Source of the DNA: Actinomycetota bacterium
GTDB lineage: Bacteria; Actinomycetota; Thermoleophilia; Solirubrobacterales; 70-9
DNA length: 64,000 bases
Assembly: GCA_018268575.1 (NCBI GenBank)
Contig: JAFDWF010000073.1
Location: forward strand, 62,001-126,000
Reading direction: 5' to 3'
In this document: positions 30,786 through 39,434 of the stretch, piece by piece
How positions within the stretch are numbered: the stretch's first letter is position 1
How the letters are laid out: each line of letters starts with the position of its first letter
Notes under the pieces: model-generated
The model's input: only the letters and a program-made list of their open reading frames with translations
What the model was told of the DNA's origin: nothing
Database searches by the model: none
Position numbers and translations under genes: made by a program

Positions 30786-32329
30786 GCGGCGGCGCTCCCG
30801 CGGTCGAGGAGGCACTGCTGGACGATCCGATCCTCGGTCAGGTCGTTGCCGCTGAGCACGCTGACGACCCGGCCGTCGCGGAAGACGAACACGCGGTCGC
30901 ACATCTGCGCGAGCTCGCCGTACTCGGCGCTGGCCATCACCACGGGGGTGCCCTCCTCTGCGAGATCGCGGATGCGGCGGAACAGCTGCCGGCGGGCACC
31001 GACGTCGACGCCCTGGGTCGGCTCGTGCATCAGCAGCGCCTGCGGCCCGGTCGAGAACCACTTCGCCATCAGCGCCTTCTGCTGGTTGCCGCCCGACAGG
31101 CTCGCCAGCGGCAGATCTGGATTGGGCGGCTCGACGCTGAAGTCGCGCAACAGCGCGTGGGTGGCGCGACGCTCCTTCGCCTTCTGCAGGCGGGTCTTGG
31201 AGACGAAGCTCGGCAGCGTCGGCAGCGTCACGTTCTCGGTCAGCGTCGCCTCGCCGGCGCCACCGTTGACGAGGCGGTTCGCCGGCAGCAGCGCCAGCCC
31301 GGCGGCAAGCGCGCGGCGCGGGTCGAGCCGCGCCGCGTCGTGGGTCGCGCCGCCGAGCCGCAGCTTGCCGGCGCTCGCCCGCTCGGCTCCCGCCATCATG
31401 TACAGGGCGCGCTCGTACCCGGTGCCGACGAGGCCGGTCAGCCCGACGATCTCAGAGCGCCGGACCTGCAGCGAGAAGGGCGCCGTCAGGTCGCTCCCCT
31501 GGAGGTCCTCGACCTCCAGCACGACCTCGCTCTCGGGGTGGTGGGCAGGCGGGAAGAGCTCCTCCAGCGCGCGGCCGACGATCAACTCGACCAGGCCGTC
31601 CTCGTCCAGGCCGCTCACCTCCGCGGTCGCGACGCGGGCGCCGTTGCGCAGGACGGTGACCCGGTCCGCCAACGCGGTCACCTCCTCCAGGCGGTGGGTG
31701 ACGAGCAACACGCCGAACCCGCGGCCGGTCACCTCGTGGATTGCGGCGAAGAGGTGCTCGACCCCGTCGCGCGGCAGGTAGGCGGTCGGCTCGTCGAGGA
31801 TCAACGCGCCTTCGTCGACGCCCTCGAGCTGCTCGAGCGCGCGCACGATGGCGACGATCGCGCGCTCCACCTCGCGCAGGTCTTCGACCGACTTGTAAGG
31901 CGAGACGTCGAGGCCGAACGAGCTCAAGGCGGCGCGGGCGCGGCGTGCCTCGTCGCGCCACGGGATCCGCCAACCGGCCTTCGTCTGGTAGCGGCCGATG
32001 CGGAGGTTCTCGAGGATGCTGAGGCTCGGCGCCAGCGCCAGGTCCTGGTGCACCACGGCCAGCCCGTGCTCGACCGCGTCACCGGCGCTCAGCGGCAGGT
32101 CCACGGCCTGCCCACCGATCTCCAGCTCTGCGCCCGGCTCCGGCGCGTGGTATCCGGCGAGGATCTTCACCAGCGTCGACTTCCCCGAGCCGTTCTGCCC
32201 GAGCAGGCCGTGCACCTCCCCGCCGCGCAGGTCGAGGTCGACGTCGCGGAGCACCTTGCGCGGACCGAACTGCTTCGACATCTTGCGCGCGGAGAGGACC
32301 ATGCGCGGCTCTGGCTGATTCGATGTCAT
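30782..32329 (-). CDS. CUT2 (ribose-type) ABC importer ATPase, copy 1
   Basis: 515 residues with two fused nucleotide-binding domains as in RbsA. NBD1 has Walker A GQNGSGKST and Walker B LILDEPTAYL, but the signature is degenerate (DLREVERAIVAIVRAL instead of LSGGQ). NBD2 has the atypical Walker A GLVGTGYER, an intact LSGGNQQK signature, and HEPTQGVD where DEP is usual. The same peculiarities occur in the ATPase at 57834, so the two importers are paralogous. It powers uptake with the permease (33671) and lipoprotein (32392). Confidence 0.9.
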   Translation of the reverse strand: MTSNQPEPRMVLSARKMSKQFGPRKVLRDVDLDLRGGEVHGLLGQNGSGKSTLVKILAGYHAPEPGAELEIGGQAVDLPLSAGDAVEHGLAVVHQDLALAPSLSILENLRIGRYQTKAGWRIPWRDEARRARAALSSFGLDVSPYKSVEDLREVERAIVAIVRALEQLEGVDEGALILDEPTAYLPRDGVEHLFAAIHEVTGRGFGVLLVTHRLEEVTALADRVTVLRNGARVATAEVSGLDEDGLVELIVGRALEELFPPAHHPESEVVLEVEDLQGSDLTAPFSLQVRRSEIVGLTGLVGTGYERALYMMAGAERASAGKLRLGGATHDAARLDPRRALAAGLALLPANRLVNGGAGEATLTENVTLPTLPSFVSKTRLQKAKERRATHALLRDFSVEPPNPDLPLASLSGGNQQKALMAKWFSTGPQALLMHEPTQGVDVGARRQLFRRIRDLAEEGTPVVMASAEYGELAQMCDRVFVFRDGRVVSVLSGNDLTEDRIVQQCLLDRGSAAA

Positions 32330-32343
32330 CGTCGAAAGCCGGT

Positions 32344-32376
32344 GGCTCGCGGGCGGGCGATGCCCGCCCGCGAGCC
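32344..32376. repeat. Hairpin between binding-protein and ATPase genes
   Basis: Perfect 15-bp arms GGCTCGCGGGCGGGC and complement enclose the loop GAT. It begins 15 bases after the binding-protein stop codon on the minus strand. Such hairpins commonly protect the binding-protein message or reduce read-through so that the binding protein is made in excess over the ATPase. Confidence 0.75.
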
Positions 32377-32391
32377 GGTCCGGTACTTCCC

Positions 32392-33630
32392 CTATTCGAG
32401 GCCCCAGAGCTTTTTATAGGCTTCCTGGTAGTTCGTCTTCGTGTACCAGGTGGACTCCGGCGCTTCCAGGTCGATGCTTTCGATGTTTTCTTCGGTGAAC
32501 AGTCGCTCGGGCACGCCGATGTTGTCCAGGGGAGGCTTGTTGAGCAGCACGCGGAACGTCTGGTCGGCGTATCCCCAGCCCTGCAGTACGGTCGCGTCAC
32601 CGACCTCGGCGGCGACGATGTCACCCTTTGCGAGATATTCCATTACTCCCGGGCTCGCGTTGAAGGTGACCATCTTGACCGAGCTCGACTTCCCGGCAGT
32701 GGTGATCCCCGGGATCATGAAGAGGGCCATCCCGTCGAATACCGGCACCACGTAGTTCACTTCCGGATTCGACCGGAGGATCGACTGGATCTGGCTCTGT
32801 AGTCCGTTCCACTGTGCGACCGGAACGTTGAACTGCTTCACCGAGCATTCCGGGCAGACTTTCCCGAGCTCCTTCAGGAAGGCGGCCGAGACCAGGTTCG
32901 AAGTGTCGAGTTCCTTCGATTCGATCAATGCGACGTTGGCCGAGCCTTCCGAGTCAGATGCGGTGAAGTCGGCCATGATTTCACCGGGGAAGCTGTAGGA
33001 GTGGGTCGCGTAAGCCGCGATCGTGCCCTTGTCTTCACCAGTGACCGGGCCCGGATCGGTGGTGTGGGTGGCGATCACCGGGATACCGGCGGCCTTCGCC
33101 TTCGCTAGCGCCGGCTTCACCAGGACGGTGGGGAAGCCGCCGAGAAGAATCGCATCAGCGTTCTGTGCGATCGCTTTTTCGATCCCGCTGCTGAAGTTCG
33201 AGACCATCGATTTGCCGTCGACGACCGTCAGGTTCACTCCGGCGGCTTCCATGCCTTCGGTGAGGCCTTCGGTGAGCTCCTGCTCGAATGGGATCGAGAG
33301 GTCGTAGTCGACGTACCAGACGTTCTTGCCCTTCAGGGAGGAGACGTCGATCGGTTCTCCGGGTGGTTTCCACTTGACCGGTTCGAGAGCTTTGGTCACC
33401 GCGGCTTCGGCTTCGGCGATGGCACCGGAGCTCGATTCAGATTCCGTTTCCGCCGCCGGTTCGGTTTCCGCTTCCGACGAGCCGCCCGATTCCGCTTCCG
33501 TCGATTCGCTCGTGCTCGAGCTGCTGCTGGAGCCGCTGCTCCCACAGCCCGCCGCGATGAGACCGAGGGCCGCCAGCAAGGCAAGCAGCGCAAGGGCTCG
33601 AGCGACGACGGATTTCCCACTTCGTTGCAT
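32392..33630 (-). CDS. CUT2-type ABC importer substrate-binding lipoprotein, copy 1
   Basis: 412 residues. The signal peptide with lipobox LALLAALGLIAAGCGS gives a membrane-anchored lipoprotein, followed by a long Ser/Glu linker (30-75). The periplasmic-binding-protein type 1 fold follows: GKNVWYVDYDLSIPFEQE, DAILLGGFPTVLVKPALAKA, AGIPVIATHTTDPGPV. The protein ends YKKLWGLE, nearly identical to the end of the binding protein at 55590. The ribosome site GGAGGAG is strong. The ligand is unknown; despite sugar-type homology, the operon suggests a nitrogenous ring compound. Confidence 0.9.
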   Translation of the reverse strand: MQRSGKSVVARALALLALLAALGLIAAGCGSSGSSSSSSTSESTEAESGGSSEAETEPAAETESESSSGAIAEAEAAVTKALEPVKWKPPGEPIDVSSLKGKNVWYVDYDLSIPFEQELTEGLTEGMEAAGVNLTVVDGKSMVSNFSSGIEKAIAQNADAILLGGFPTVLVKPALAKAKAAGIPVIATHTTDPGPVTGEDKGTIAAYATHSYSFPGEIMADFTASDSEGSANVALIESKELDTSNLVSAAFLKELGKVCPECSVKQFNVPVAQWNGLQSQIQSILRSNPEVNYVVPVFDGMALFMIPGITTAGKSSSVKMVTFNASPGVMEYLAKGDIVAAEVGDATVLQGWGYADQTFRVLLNKPPLDNIGVPERLFTEENIESIDLEAPESTWYTKTNYQEAYKKLWGLE

Positions 33631-33670
33631 CTCTCCTCCATCCAGTCCGTTTAGACCGTTGACGTTTCCC

Positions 33671-34681
33671 TCAACTGGCCCGTCGCCGGGACGCCAGCCG
33701 CGAGATCGCGACCGCCAGGACGAGCGACGTGCCGTAGAAGATCTGCTCTATCCATCCCGAGAGGCCGAGCAACTCGAGACCGGTGATGCCGGTGACCAGG
33801 AAGTACACGGCGATCAGCGAGCCGATCGGATTGAAGCGGCCGGGCACGATCACGCTCGAGCCGAGGAACGCCGCGGCGAAGGCCGGCAACAGGTAGCTGT
33901 TGCTGATCGTCGGGTCGGCGGCGCCGAGCGAGCCCGCCAGGACCACGCCTGCCAACGCGCTCAGGAACCCGCTCAGCAAGAACACGAGTATGCGCATGCG
34001 CGCGACGCGCACTCCGGCAAGCCGAGCCACATTGCGGTTCGCGCCGACGAAGTACAGATAGCGGCCGAACGGCGTGCACGAAAAGACGTACCAGCAGATC
34101 AGCGTCAGGGCCAATCCGTAATAGAACAGCGCCGGGATCCCGAGCAGAGGGTGCTGTACGGCGTTGACGAGGTCTTCGGAGACACCGCCGATGCTCGTCT
34201 GGTTGATCGCCAGCGCCAGCCCGCCGAGGAAGGTTCCGGTCCCCAGCGTGACGACGATAGATTCCACGTCGATCACGACGACGAAGAACGCGTTCACCGC
34301 CCCCACGATCAGGCCCGCGGCGAGGGCGACGGCGATCGTCGGCAGGATCGCCCATTCGTGGACCACGTTCAGCCAACCGACGAGCACGAGCGCCAGCCCG
34401 AGGGTGCCGGAGATCGAGAGATCGAACTCACTGGCGGCAAGCGGGAACAGGAGCGCAAGCGTGACGATCACCAGGACGGCCTGCGAGCTGGCGATCGTGG
34501 TGACGTTCCCCCAGGTCGCAAAAGTGTCGGGCCGGGCGATCGAAAACCCTATGATCATCACGATCCAGACGCCGATCACACCATAACGACGGCCTAGCTC
34601 GGCACGATCGAGTGGCGGACGACGCGGTTCGGAAGGCGGAGCTTTCTCGGGCGCTGACGGTGAAGAACCGGCGATCTCCAT
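33671..34681 (-). CDS. CUT2-type ABC importer permease, copy 1
   Basis: 336 residues with about nine hydrophobic segments (VIGVWIVMIIGFSIARP, LVIVTLALLFPLAASEFDLS, and others). The BPD_transp_2 landmarks are FDLSISGTLGLA, GAVNAFFVVVIDVESIVVTL, TPFGRYLYFVGANRNVARLA and LPAFAAAFLG. It is the first gene of the fourteen-gene minus-strand run. The 282 bases upstream (34682-34963) contain no credible gene and should hold the operon promoter; I see no clear operator there. The MocR-type gene lies further upstream on the same strand. Confidence 0.9.
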   Translation of the reverse strand: MEIAGSSPSAPEKAPPSEPRRPPLDRAELGRRYGVIGVWIVMIIGFSIARPDTFATWGNVTTIASSQAVLVIVTLALLFPLAASEFDLSISGTLGLALVLVGWLNVVHEWAILPTIAVALAAGLIVGAVNAFFVVVIDVESIVVTLGTGTFLGGLALAINQTSIGGVSEDLVNAVQHPLLGIPALFYYGLALTLICWYVFSCTPFGRYLYFVGANRNVARLAGVRVARMRILVFLLSGFLSALAGVVLAGSLGAADPTISNSYLLPAFAAAFLGSSVIVPGRFNPIGSLIAVYFLVTGITGLELLGLSGWIEQIFYGTSLVLAVAISRLASRRRAS

Positions 34682-34963
34682 TGGCAGCTAGCCTAGGTTT
34701 GGCCTGGAGAGCCGGTCAATGGACGATCGGGCACGAGAACACCCTCCGAATGCCAAGATGTCGGAATCCGCGTTGCGACGAGCGGGTGCTCTCGACGTCG
34801 GTCAGGTCACGCGGATCGGAGTTTCGGGCGTTTCCGTGGGTTGGGTCACGAGATCGGTGCAGTGATCGATGCAGATCGTCGTCGTGGAGTCGCGGTAGCG
34901 CGCGATGATCGTGGACACGGTCCGGGTCGCCCTCGAGCGAGCTGCCGAAGCTCGAGGCGGTAC

Positions 34964-36445
34964 TCAGGTGGTGCCGAGCGCGGAGCGCAGCACGTCGGCC
35001 AGCCGGCGAATGCCGAACTTGATCTGCGCCGGGGTGACCCCAGCGTAGCCGAGGACCAGGGCCCCTCGCTTCGGAGACTCGATCGAGTAATAGGAGAGCG
35101 GTGGCGCGGAGATCTCCGCCTCGGCGGCGGCCTCCGCCATCGATGTGTCGTCGACTCCCGGCGGTAGCCAGGCGACGAGATGCATTCCGGCAGGGTCGGG
35201 CGCGACCTCGAGGATGTCGGGGAGGCGGTCGCGCACCCGCTCTAGCATCAGCTGCTGGCGTTCCCCGTACGCGGCCCGGACACGCCGCAGATGACGGATG
35301 AAGTGTCCCTCGGCCAGGAAGTCGGCGAGGACCGCCTGATCGACCGCGGGGACGTGCCGGTTGGCAAGAGCGTGCGCGGCGCGGAACGGCTCGACCAGCG
35401 CGTCGGGCGCGACGAGATACCCGATGCGCAGCGCTGGGAAGAGCACCTTGCTGAAGGTGCCCGTGTAGATAACGCGACCGGCGGTGTCGAGGCCCTGAAG
35501 CGCCGGCAGCGGCTGCCCCGCGTAGCGGAACTCGCTGTCGTAGTCGTCTTCGAGGATCCAGGTCCCCGAAGACGAGGCCCAATCGAGCAACTGCAGCCGC
35601 CGCACCAGGCCCATCGTCGGTCCGAGCGGGAACTGGTGCGACGGCGTGACGTGGGCGAGACGCGCTCCCGGACGGCGGCGCCGAGCCGCGTCCAGGTCGA
35701 ATCCGTCGTCGTCGATCGGGACTGGGACGAGCTCCGCCCCGGCCGCCAGGAAGGCGCTGCGCGCGCATTGCCATCCGGGGTCCTCCATCCATACGGCGTC
35801 GCCCGGATCCAACAGGACCCGGGCTGCCAGGTCGACCGCCTGCTGCGTGCCGGCGACCACGAGCACCTGGTCGGGCGTGCATTTGACGCGCCGGCTCGCG
35901 CCGACGTAGGCCGCGATCGCCTCGCGCAGTTGCGGCAACCCCTCCGATGCGCCGTAGTGGAACAGGTCCGCCGCCCTTGCGGGCGTGATGTGGCGGTCGA
36001 CCAGCTGGCGCCACACTTTCAGAGGGAACAGCTCGAAAGATGGGATCCCCGGATAGAACGGTCGCAGGCGACTCCACGGACGAATCGGGAGGGGGTCACT
36101 CTCGACGATTTGCCTTCCCCGCTCGGAGATCATCGTCTCCACCGACGGCGCGCTTTCGCGCGTCGAGACCGATCGCGCACTGAGCAGCGCGTCGGGCAGG
36201 TCCTGTGTCACGTATGTGCCGGAGCCGACTCGGCCCTCGACGTAGCCCTCGGCCTGGAGGCGGGCGAAGGCCTCGAGCACGGTGTTGCGGCTGACGGACA
36301 GTTGTGAGCACATCTCCCGTGTCGATGGCAGCTTGACTCCCGGCTGGAGGTGCTGATCAAGGATCGCGGCACGCAGGGTGTCGTACAGCTGGTCGTACAT
36401 CGGGCTGGCGGCGTCCCGGTCGAGGGGTGGCAGCAGGAGCTCCAT
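34964..36445 (-). CDS. MocR-type GntR/aminotransferase-fold regulator
   Basis: 493 residues. The N-terminal GntR winged helix (about 15-80) has LRAAILDQHLQPGVKLPSTR and LSVSRNTVLEAFARLQAEGY. The class I aminotransferase-like domain (about 120-490) has VVAGTQQAVDLAARVLLDPG, EDPGWQ, LEDDYDSEFRY and the PLP lysine in GTFSKVLFPALRIGY. MocR proteins bind PLP or its adducts with amines and act as activators or repressors. It lies downstream of the Pot-like importer genes, so control of polyamine or amine uptake is likely. Confidence 0.9.
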   Translation of the reverse strand: MELLLPPLDRDAASPMYDQLYDTLRAAILDQHLQPGVKLPSTREMCSQLSVSRNTVLEAFARLQAEGYVEGRVGSGTYVTQDLPDALLSARSVSTRESAPSVETMISERGRQIVESDPLPIRPWSRLRPFYPGIPSFELFPLKVWRQLVDRHITPARAADLFHYGASEGLPQLREAIAAYVGASRRVKCTPDQVLVVAGTQQAVDLAARVLLDPGDAVWMEDPGWQCARSAFLAAGAELVPVPIDDDGFDLDAARRRRPGARLAHVTPSHQFPLGPTMGLVRRLQLLDWASSSGTWILEDDYDSEFRYAGQPLPALQGLDTAGRVIYTGTFSKVLFPALRIGYLVAPDALVEPFRAAHALANRHVPAVDQAVLADFLAEGHFIRHLRRVRAAYGERQQLMLERVRDRLPDILEVAPDPAGMHLVAWLPPGVDDTSMAEAAAEAEISAPPLSYYSIESPKRGALVLGYAGVTPAQIKFGIRRLADVLRSALGTT

Positions 36446-36452
36446 CAGCGTG

Positions 36453-36472
36453 GTCTCATCATAGGACGAGAC
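36453..36472. promoter_or_regulatory. Candidate MocR operator/promoter
   Basis: GTCTCaTCATAGGAcGAGAC is a 20-base inverted repeat eight bases upstream of the mocR start codon. Its minus strand contains TATGAT, a good -10 box. An operator over the -10 of its own gene suggests autoregulation and a very short or absent leader. Confidence 0.5.
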
Positions 36473-36528
36473 TCGCCGAGGAACGGGATTTTGGCCCCTC
36501 CCGCCAAGCCGGAGGTGGCACCTATGGC

Positions 36529-37317
36529 CTACTCGCGCACCAAGTCCGCGGCCCCGAACTTCGACCAGACGACGACGGCGACCAGCGAGAAGGCAAGGAT
36601 GACGGTTCCGATCGCGTTTATTTCCGGCGAAATGGTGCGGCGCAGACTGGAGAGGACGACGATCGGCAGGGTGTTCTGTTCGCCGGAGACGAAGACGGTC
36701 CGTGCCGTCTCGTCAAGGGAAATGGCGATCCCGAGAAGCGCGGCGCCCAGGATCGCCGTCCTGACGTGCGGCCAGACGACGTAGCCGAAGGTCTGGAGCT
36801 CGTTGGCTCCGAGGTCTTGCGCAGCCTGCTCCAAGGAGCGGTCCCAACGGCCGAGGACGATCACCATCTGTGCGACCACTACGGCGATCAGCATCGAGGC
36901 ATGGGTGACGATGATCGTCTCCAACGAGAGTTCGAGATGAAGGTCGAGAATGACCGTAAGCATGGCCAGGCCGCCGATCAGCCCCGGCATCAGGAACGGG
37001 AGATACAGCAGCGACTCGAATACCGTCTTGCCGGGGAAGTCGAAGCGGTCGAGTCCGAAGCCGACGGGGACACCGAGCAGCACCGCGATCGAGACGCTCA
37101 TCAGCGCGACGATCACCGAGTTTTTCAGCCCTTCCATCAGGGCTGGGTTGGAGAAGGCCTTGGAGAACCAATTCAACGATCCGGGTTCCGGTGGCCAGCT
37201 CATCACCGATCCCTTGTTGAAGGCATAGACGGCGATCACAACGGCGGGCAGATAGAGGAATGCCATGATCGTTCCGATCCCCAAGCCGACGCCGAGCTTC
37301 GACACCCATCGCTTCAA
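36529..37317 (-). CDS. potC: Spermidine/putrescine-type ABC permease (PotC-like)
   Basis: 262 residues with six hydrophobic helices, starting at TTG 37317 that overlaps the PotB-like stop by four bases (TTGA). Landmarks are YLPAVVIAVYAFNKGSVMSW, the EAA-type loop QAAQDLGANELQTFGYVVWP and GIAISLDETARTVFVSGEQN. It forms the membrane channel with PotB for a polyamine-like or amino-acid-derived solute. Sequence and order (ATPase, binding protein, PotB, PotC) are canonical for this importer class. Confidence 0.88.
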   Translation of the reverse strand: MKRWVSKLGVGLGIGTIMAFLYLPAVVIAVYAFNKGSVMSWPPEPGSLNWFSKAFSNPALMEGLKNSVIVALMSVSIAVLLGVPVGFGLDRFDFPGKTVFESLLYLPFLMPGLIGGLAMLTVILDLHLELSLETIIVTHASMLIAVVVAQMVIVLGRWDRSLEQAAQDLGANELQTFGYVVWPHVRTAILGAALLGIAISLDETARTVFVSGEQNTLPIVVLSSLRRTISPEINAIGTVILAFSLVAVVVWSKFGAADLVRE

Positions 37318-38249
37318 GGCGCCATCGCCCCTTGGCCCGAAGCCGCCCCAAAGGAGGTCCGATCACCGCGCTTGGCGCCGGCGCTGTTCACGACTCGCCG
37401 ATAGGCCCATAGAAGCAGGGGCACAAGCGCCAGGGCCGCGAGAATCGCCACCGTCATCACCAAGCCGATGGCGGCGCCGAGCGGCCAGGCGATCCCCTTG
37501 TCGAACTGACTCGTGGCGACGTTCGCGATCCCGATCGAGCCCGGGTTTCCAACGAGCGTCGGAGCGAAATAGTCGCCGAACGACAGGATGAAGGAAAAGG
37601 TGGCGGCTATGGCGACCCCCGGAGCGATGAGAGGAGCCTCGACCTCGAGAATCTGGCGCCAGCGAGGCGCACCGAGGTCGGCGGCAGCGTTCATCAGTCG
37701 GTGGGGAACACGCTGCATGACGACGAAGACCGGGATGAAGGCGAACGACATCGCCAGGTGGGTCTGCACAAGGATCACAGCGAACGGACTGAAGACGAGA
37801 ACCGTCGTCGGATGGTCGAGGATGCCAAGACTGGTCAGCAGGCCGTTGAGGACTCCCTCCCGCCCGAGCAAGATGCGCCATCCGACGATTCGCAGCAGGT
37901 ATCCGAGCCAGAGGGCCACGACCACCGAGGCAAACCAGAGAAGCTGGTGGCGCTTGACCCGGAAAGAGATGAAGTGGGCGAGGGGCAGGCTCAAGCCGAC
38001 GGCGAACGCGGCCACGATGACGCCGCGCACGGCCGAGCGTAGCAGGGCTTCCATGTACAGCGGACTGGAGAAGAAGGTGTCATAGGCCTTCAGCGTCCAG
38101 TCGTGCACAAGATGGTAATTCTGGACCTGCGAGAGGCTCATTTTGAGCGTCTCGACCATCGGGAAGACGCAGAAGAGAGCGGCCCAGATGGCTGCAGGCC
38201 CGAAGAGGAGCAGCGCCTGCAGCCATCTGTGCTTACGAATGAGTGTCAT
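37314..38249 (-). CDS. potB: Spermidine/putrescine-type ABC permease (PotB-like)
   Basis: 311 residues, six predicted helices after an N-terminal anchor (LQALLLFGPAAIWAALFCVF). The EAA loop is NAAADLGAPRWRQILEVEAP LIAPG. FSFILSFGDYFAPTLVGNPG is typical of PotB/PotH proteins. It lies 15 bases after the binding-protein gene. GC content at wobble positions is lower than in the catabolic operons on either side, which is consistent with separate acquisition of the importer. Confidence 0.88.
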   Translation of the reverse strand: MTLIRKHRWLQALLLFGPAAIWAALFCVFPMVETLKMSLSQVQNYHLVHDWTLKAYDTFFSSPLYMEALLRSAVRGVIVAAFAVGLSLPLAHFISFRVKRHQLLWFASVVVALWLGYLLRIVGWRILLGREGVLNGLLTSLGILDHPTTVLVFSPFAVILVQTHLAMSFAFIPVFVVMQRVPHRLMNAAADLGAPRWRQILEVEAPLIAPGVAIAATFSFILSFGDYFAPTLVGNPGSIGIANVATSQFDKGIAWPLGAAIGLVMTVAILAALALVPLLLWAYRRVVNSAGAKRGDRTSFGAASGQGAMAP

Positions 38250-38264
38250 CTGGAGTCCAGCCAG

Positions 38265-39434
38265 TTAGCCGAGTCCAGAGATGATTTCTTGGAGCGTCTG
38301 ATCGTAGGCTTCGGGATTTGTCGGGGCCTGCTTGATGATCGCGTTGCCGCGGAACGCGTTCACGTTGTTCAGGCCCACCGCTTGGATCGTTTCCTTCTTG
38401 AGATATTTCGCAGCGCCTGGGTTGGCGGGTGAATATCCGGTCGCTTCGACCAATGCCGCCTGGCCTCGCGGCGACACCATTTCATTCAGGAACGCGTAAG
38501 CAGCCGCTTCGCAATCCGGGCTGATGGCCGACGACAGCTGCATGGCTTCCGCCCAAGCCTGGGCCCCAATATCGCTCGGGACGGCCTCGGCGACGGGCAC
38601 GCCCTGCTTCTTGAGTTCAGGGTACTGGTACCCACCCCAGTCAGGCGATGCAGCAACCTCATTGTTGGCCATGAGCTGGATCAGGTCCCCGCCGCTGTTC
38701 CACACGGCGCGAACGTTGCCCTTCAGTTCGAGCATTTTGTCTCTGATGTTGTTCAGCTGTTCCTGGCTGAGGTTCCACAGCTGTTCCGGGTTCTTGTCGT
38801 ACCCGAGTACCGCGGCGCCGATGTACAGCATCGAGACATCTTCCCAGAGACCAACCTGACCCTTAAGCTTCGGGCTCCAGAGTTCCTTCCAGCTAGTGGG
38901 TGCGGTCTTCAGTACTTCAGTCGAGTAGAGGAGCTTGTTGACGCCCCAGAGAGATGGCACACCGTAGTACTGGCCTTTATCTTCAAAGGGTTCGGCGTCG
39001 AACGGGAACAGCTTGGCGAATTCGTGGATTTTTGAGACATCTATCGGCTTAATCACGCCGGCTTCGACGCTCGGTTTCAGCACACTGGCTTCGTTCGACA
39101 CGATGTCGATCTGCTGCGTCCCACCAGCCGCGAGCTTGGCCAGTGCCTCGGCGGCGCTGGTCATGTATGAAACCTTCACAGGTACGCCGTATTTCTTTTC
39201 GAATGGTTCCAGCAGCCCTGCCGGAGCCTGCCCTTCCCAGGTGTAGAGCCGCAGCGCCTTACAATTATGGAGATTCCCGGTGGCGCCGGCCGTCGTTTCG
39301 CCCCCGGCCGAACTCGACCCTCCACACGCGGAGAGGATCGCCGCCGCGGCCAGGGCTACCGCAACGACCAACAGCGCCAGCCCCAGAGGCCTACGCGGCC
39401 TCGGCTTCCTCACCGCACTCTTGCTAGCTCTCAT
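38265..39434 (-). CDS. potD: Polyamine-type ABC importer binding lipoprotein (PotD-like)
   Basis: 389 residues from ATG 39434, eleven bases after AGGAGG; a TTG at 39443 is the alternative. The signal peptide ends in LAAAAILSACGG, a lipobox. The mature protein is an extracellular binding protein type II: LRLYTWEGQAPAGLLEPFEK, GVPVKVSYMTSAAEALAKLA, YYGVPSLWGVNKLLY, VRAVWNSGGDLIQLMANNEV, and AYAFLNEMVSPRGQAALVEA. PotD-like proteins bind putrescine or spermidine, and close relatives bind other small amines. The coding sequence is visibly AT-richer than its neighbours. Confidence 0.88.
   Translation of the reverse strand: MRASKSAVRKPRPRRPLGLALLVVAVALAAAAILSACGGSSSAGGETTAGATGNLHNCKALRLYTWEGQAPAGLLEPFEKKYGVPVKVSYMTSAAEALAKLAAGGTQQIDIVSNEASVLKPSVEAGVIKPIDVSKIHEFAKLFPFDAEPFEDKGQYYGVPSLWGVNKLLYSTEVLKTAPTSWKELWSPKLKGQVGLWEDVSMLYIGAAVLGYDKNPEQLWNLSQEQLNNIRDKMLELKGNVRAVWNSGGDLIQLMANNEVAASPDWGGYQYPELKKQGVPVAEAVPSDIGAQAWAEAMQLSSAISPDCEAAAYAFLNEMVSPRGQAALVEATGYSPANPGAAKYLKKETIQAVGLNNVNAFRGNAIIKQAPTNPEAYDQTLQEIISGLG

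Noticed and set aside
34716-34963. Small gene between the first permease and the mocR-like gene
   Set aside because: A short frame can be drawn on the minus strand but has no ribosome site, no start with support and no family resemblance; the region is better read as promoter DNA.
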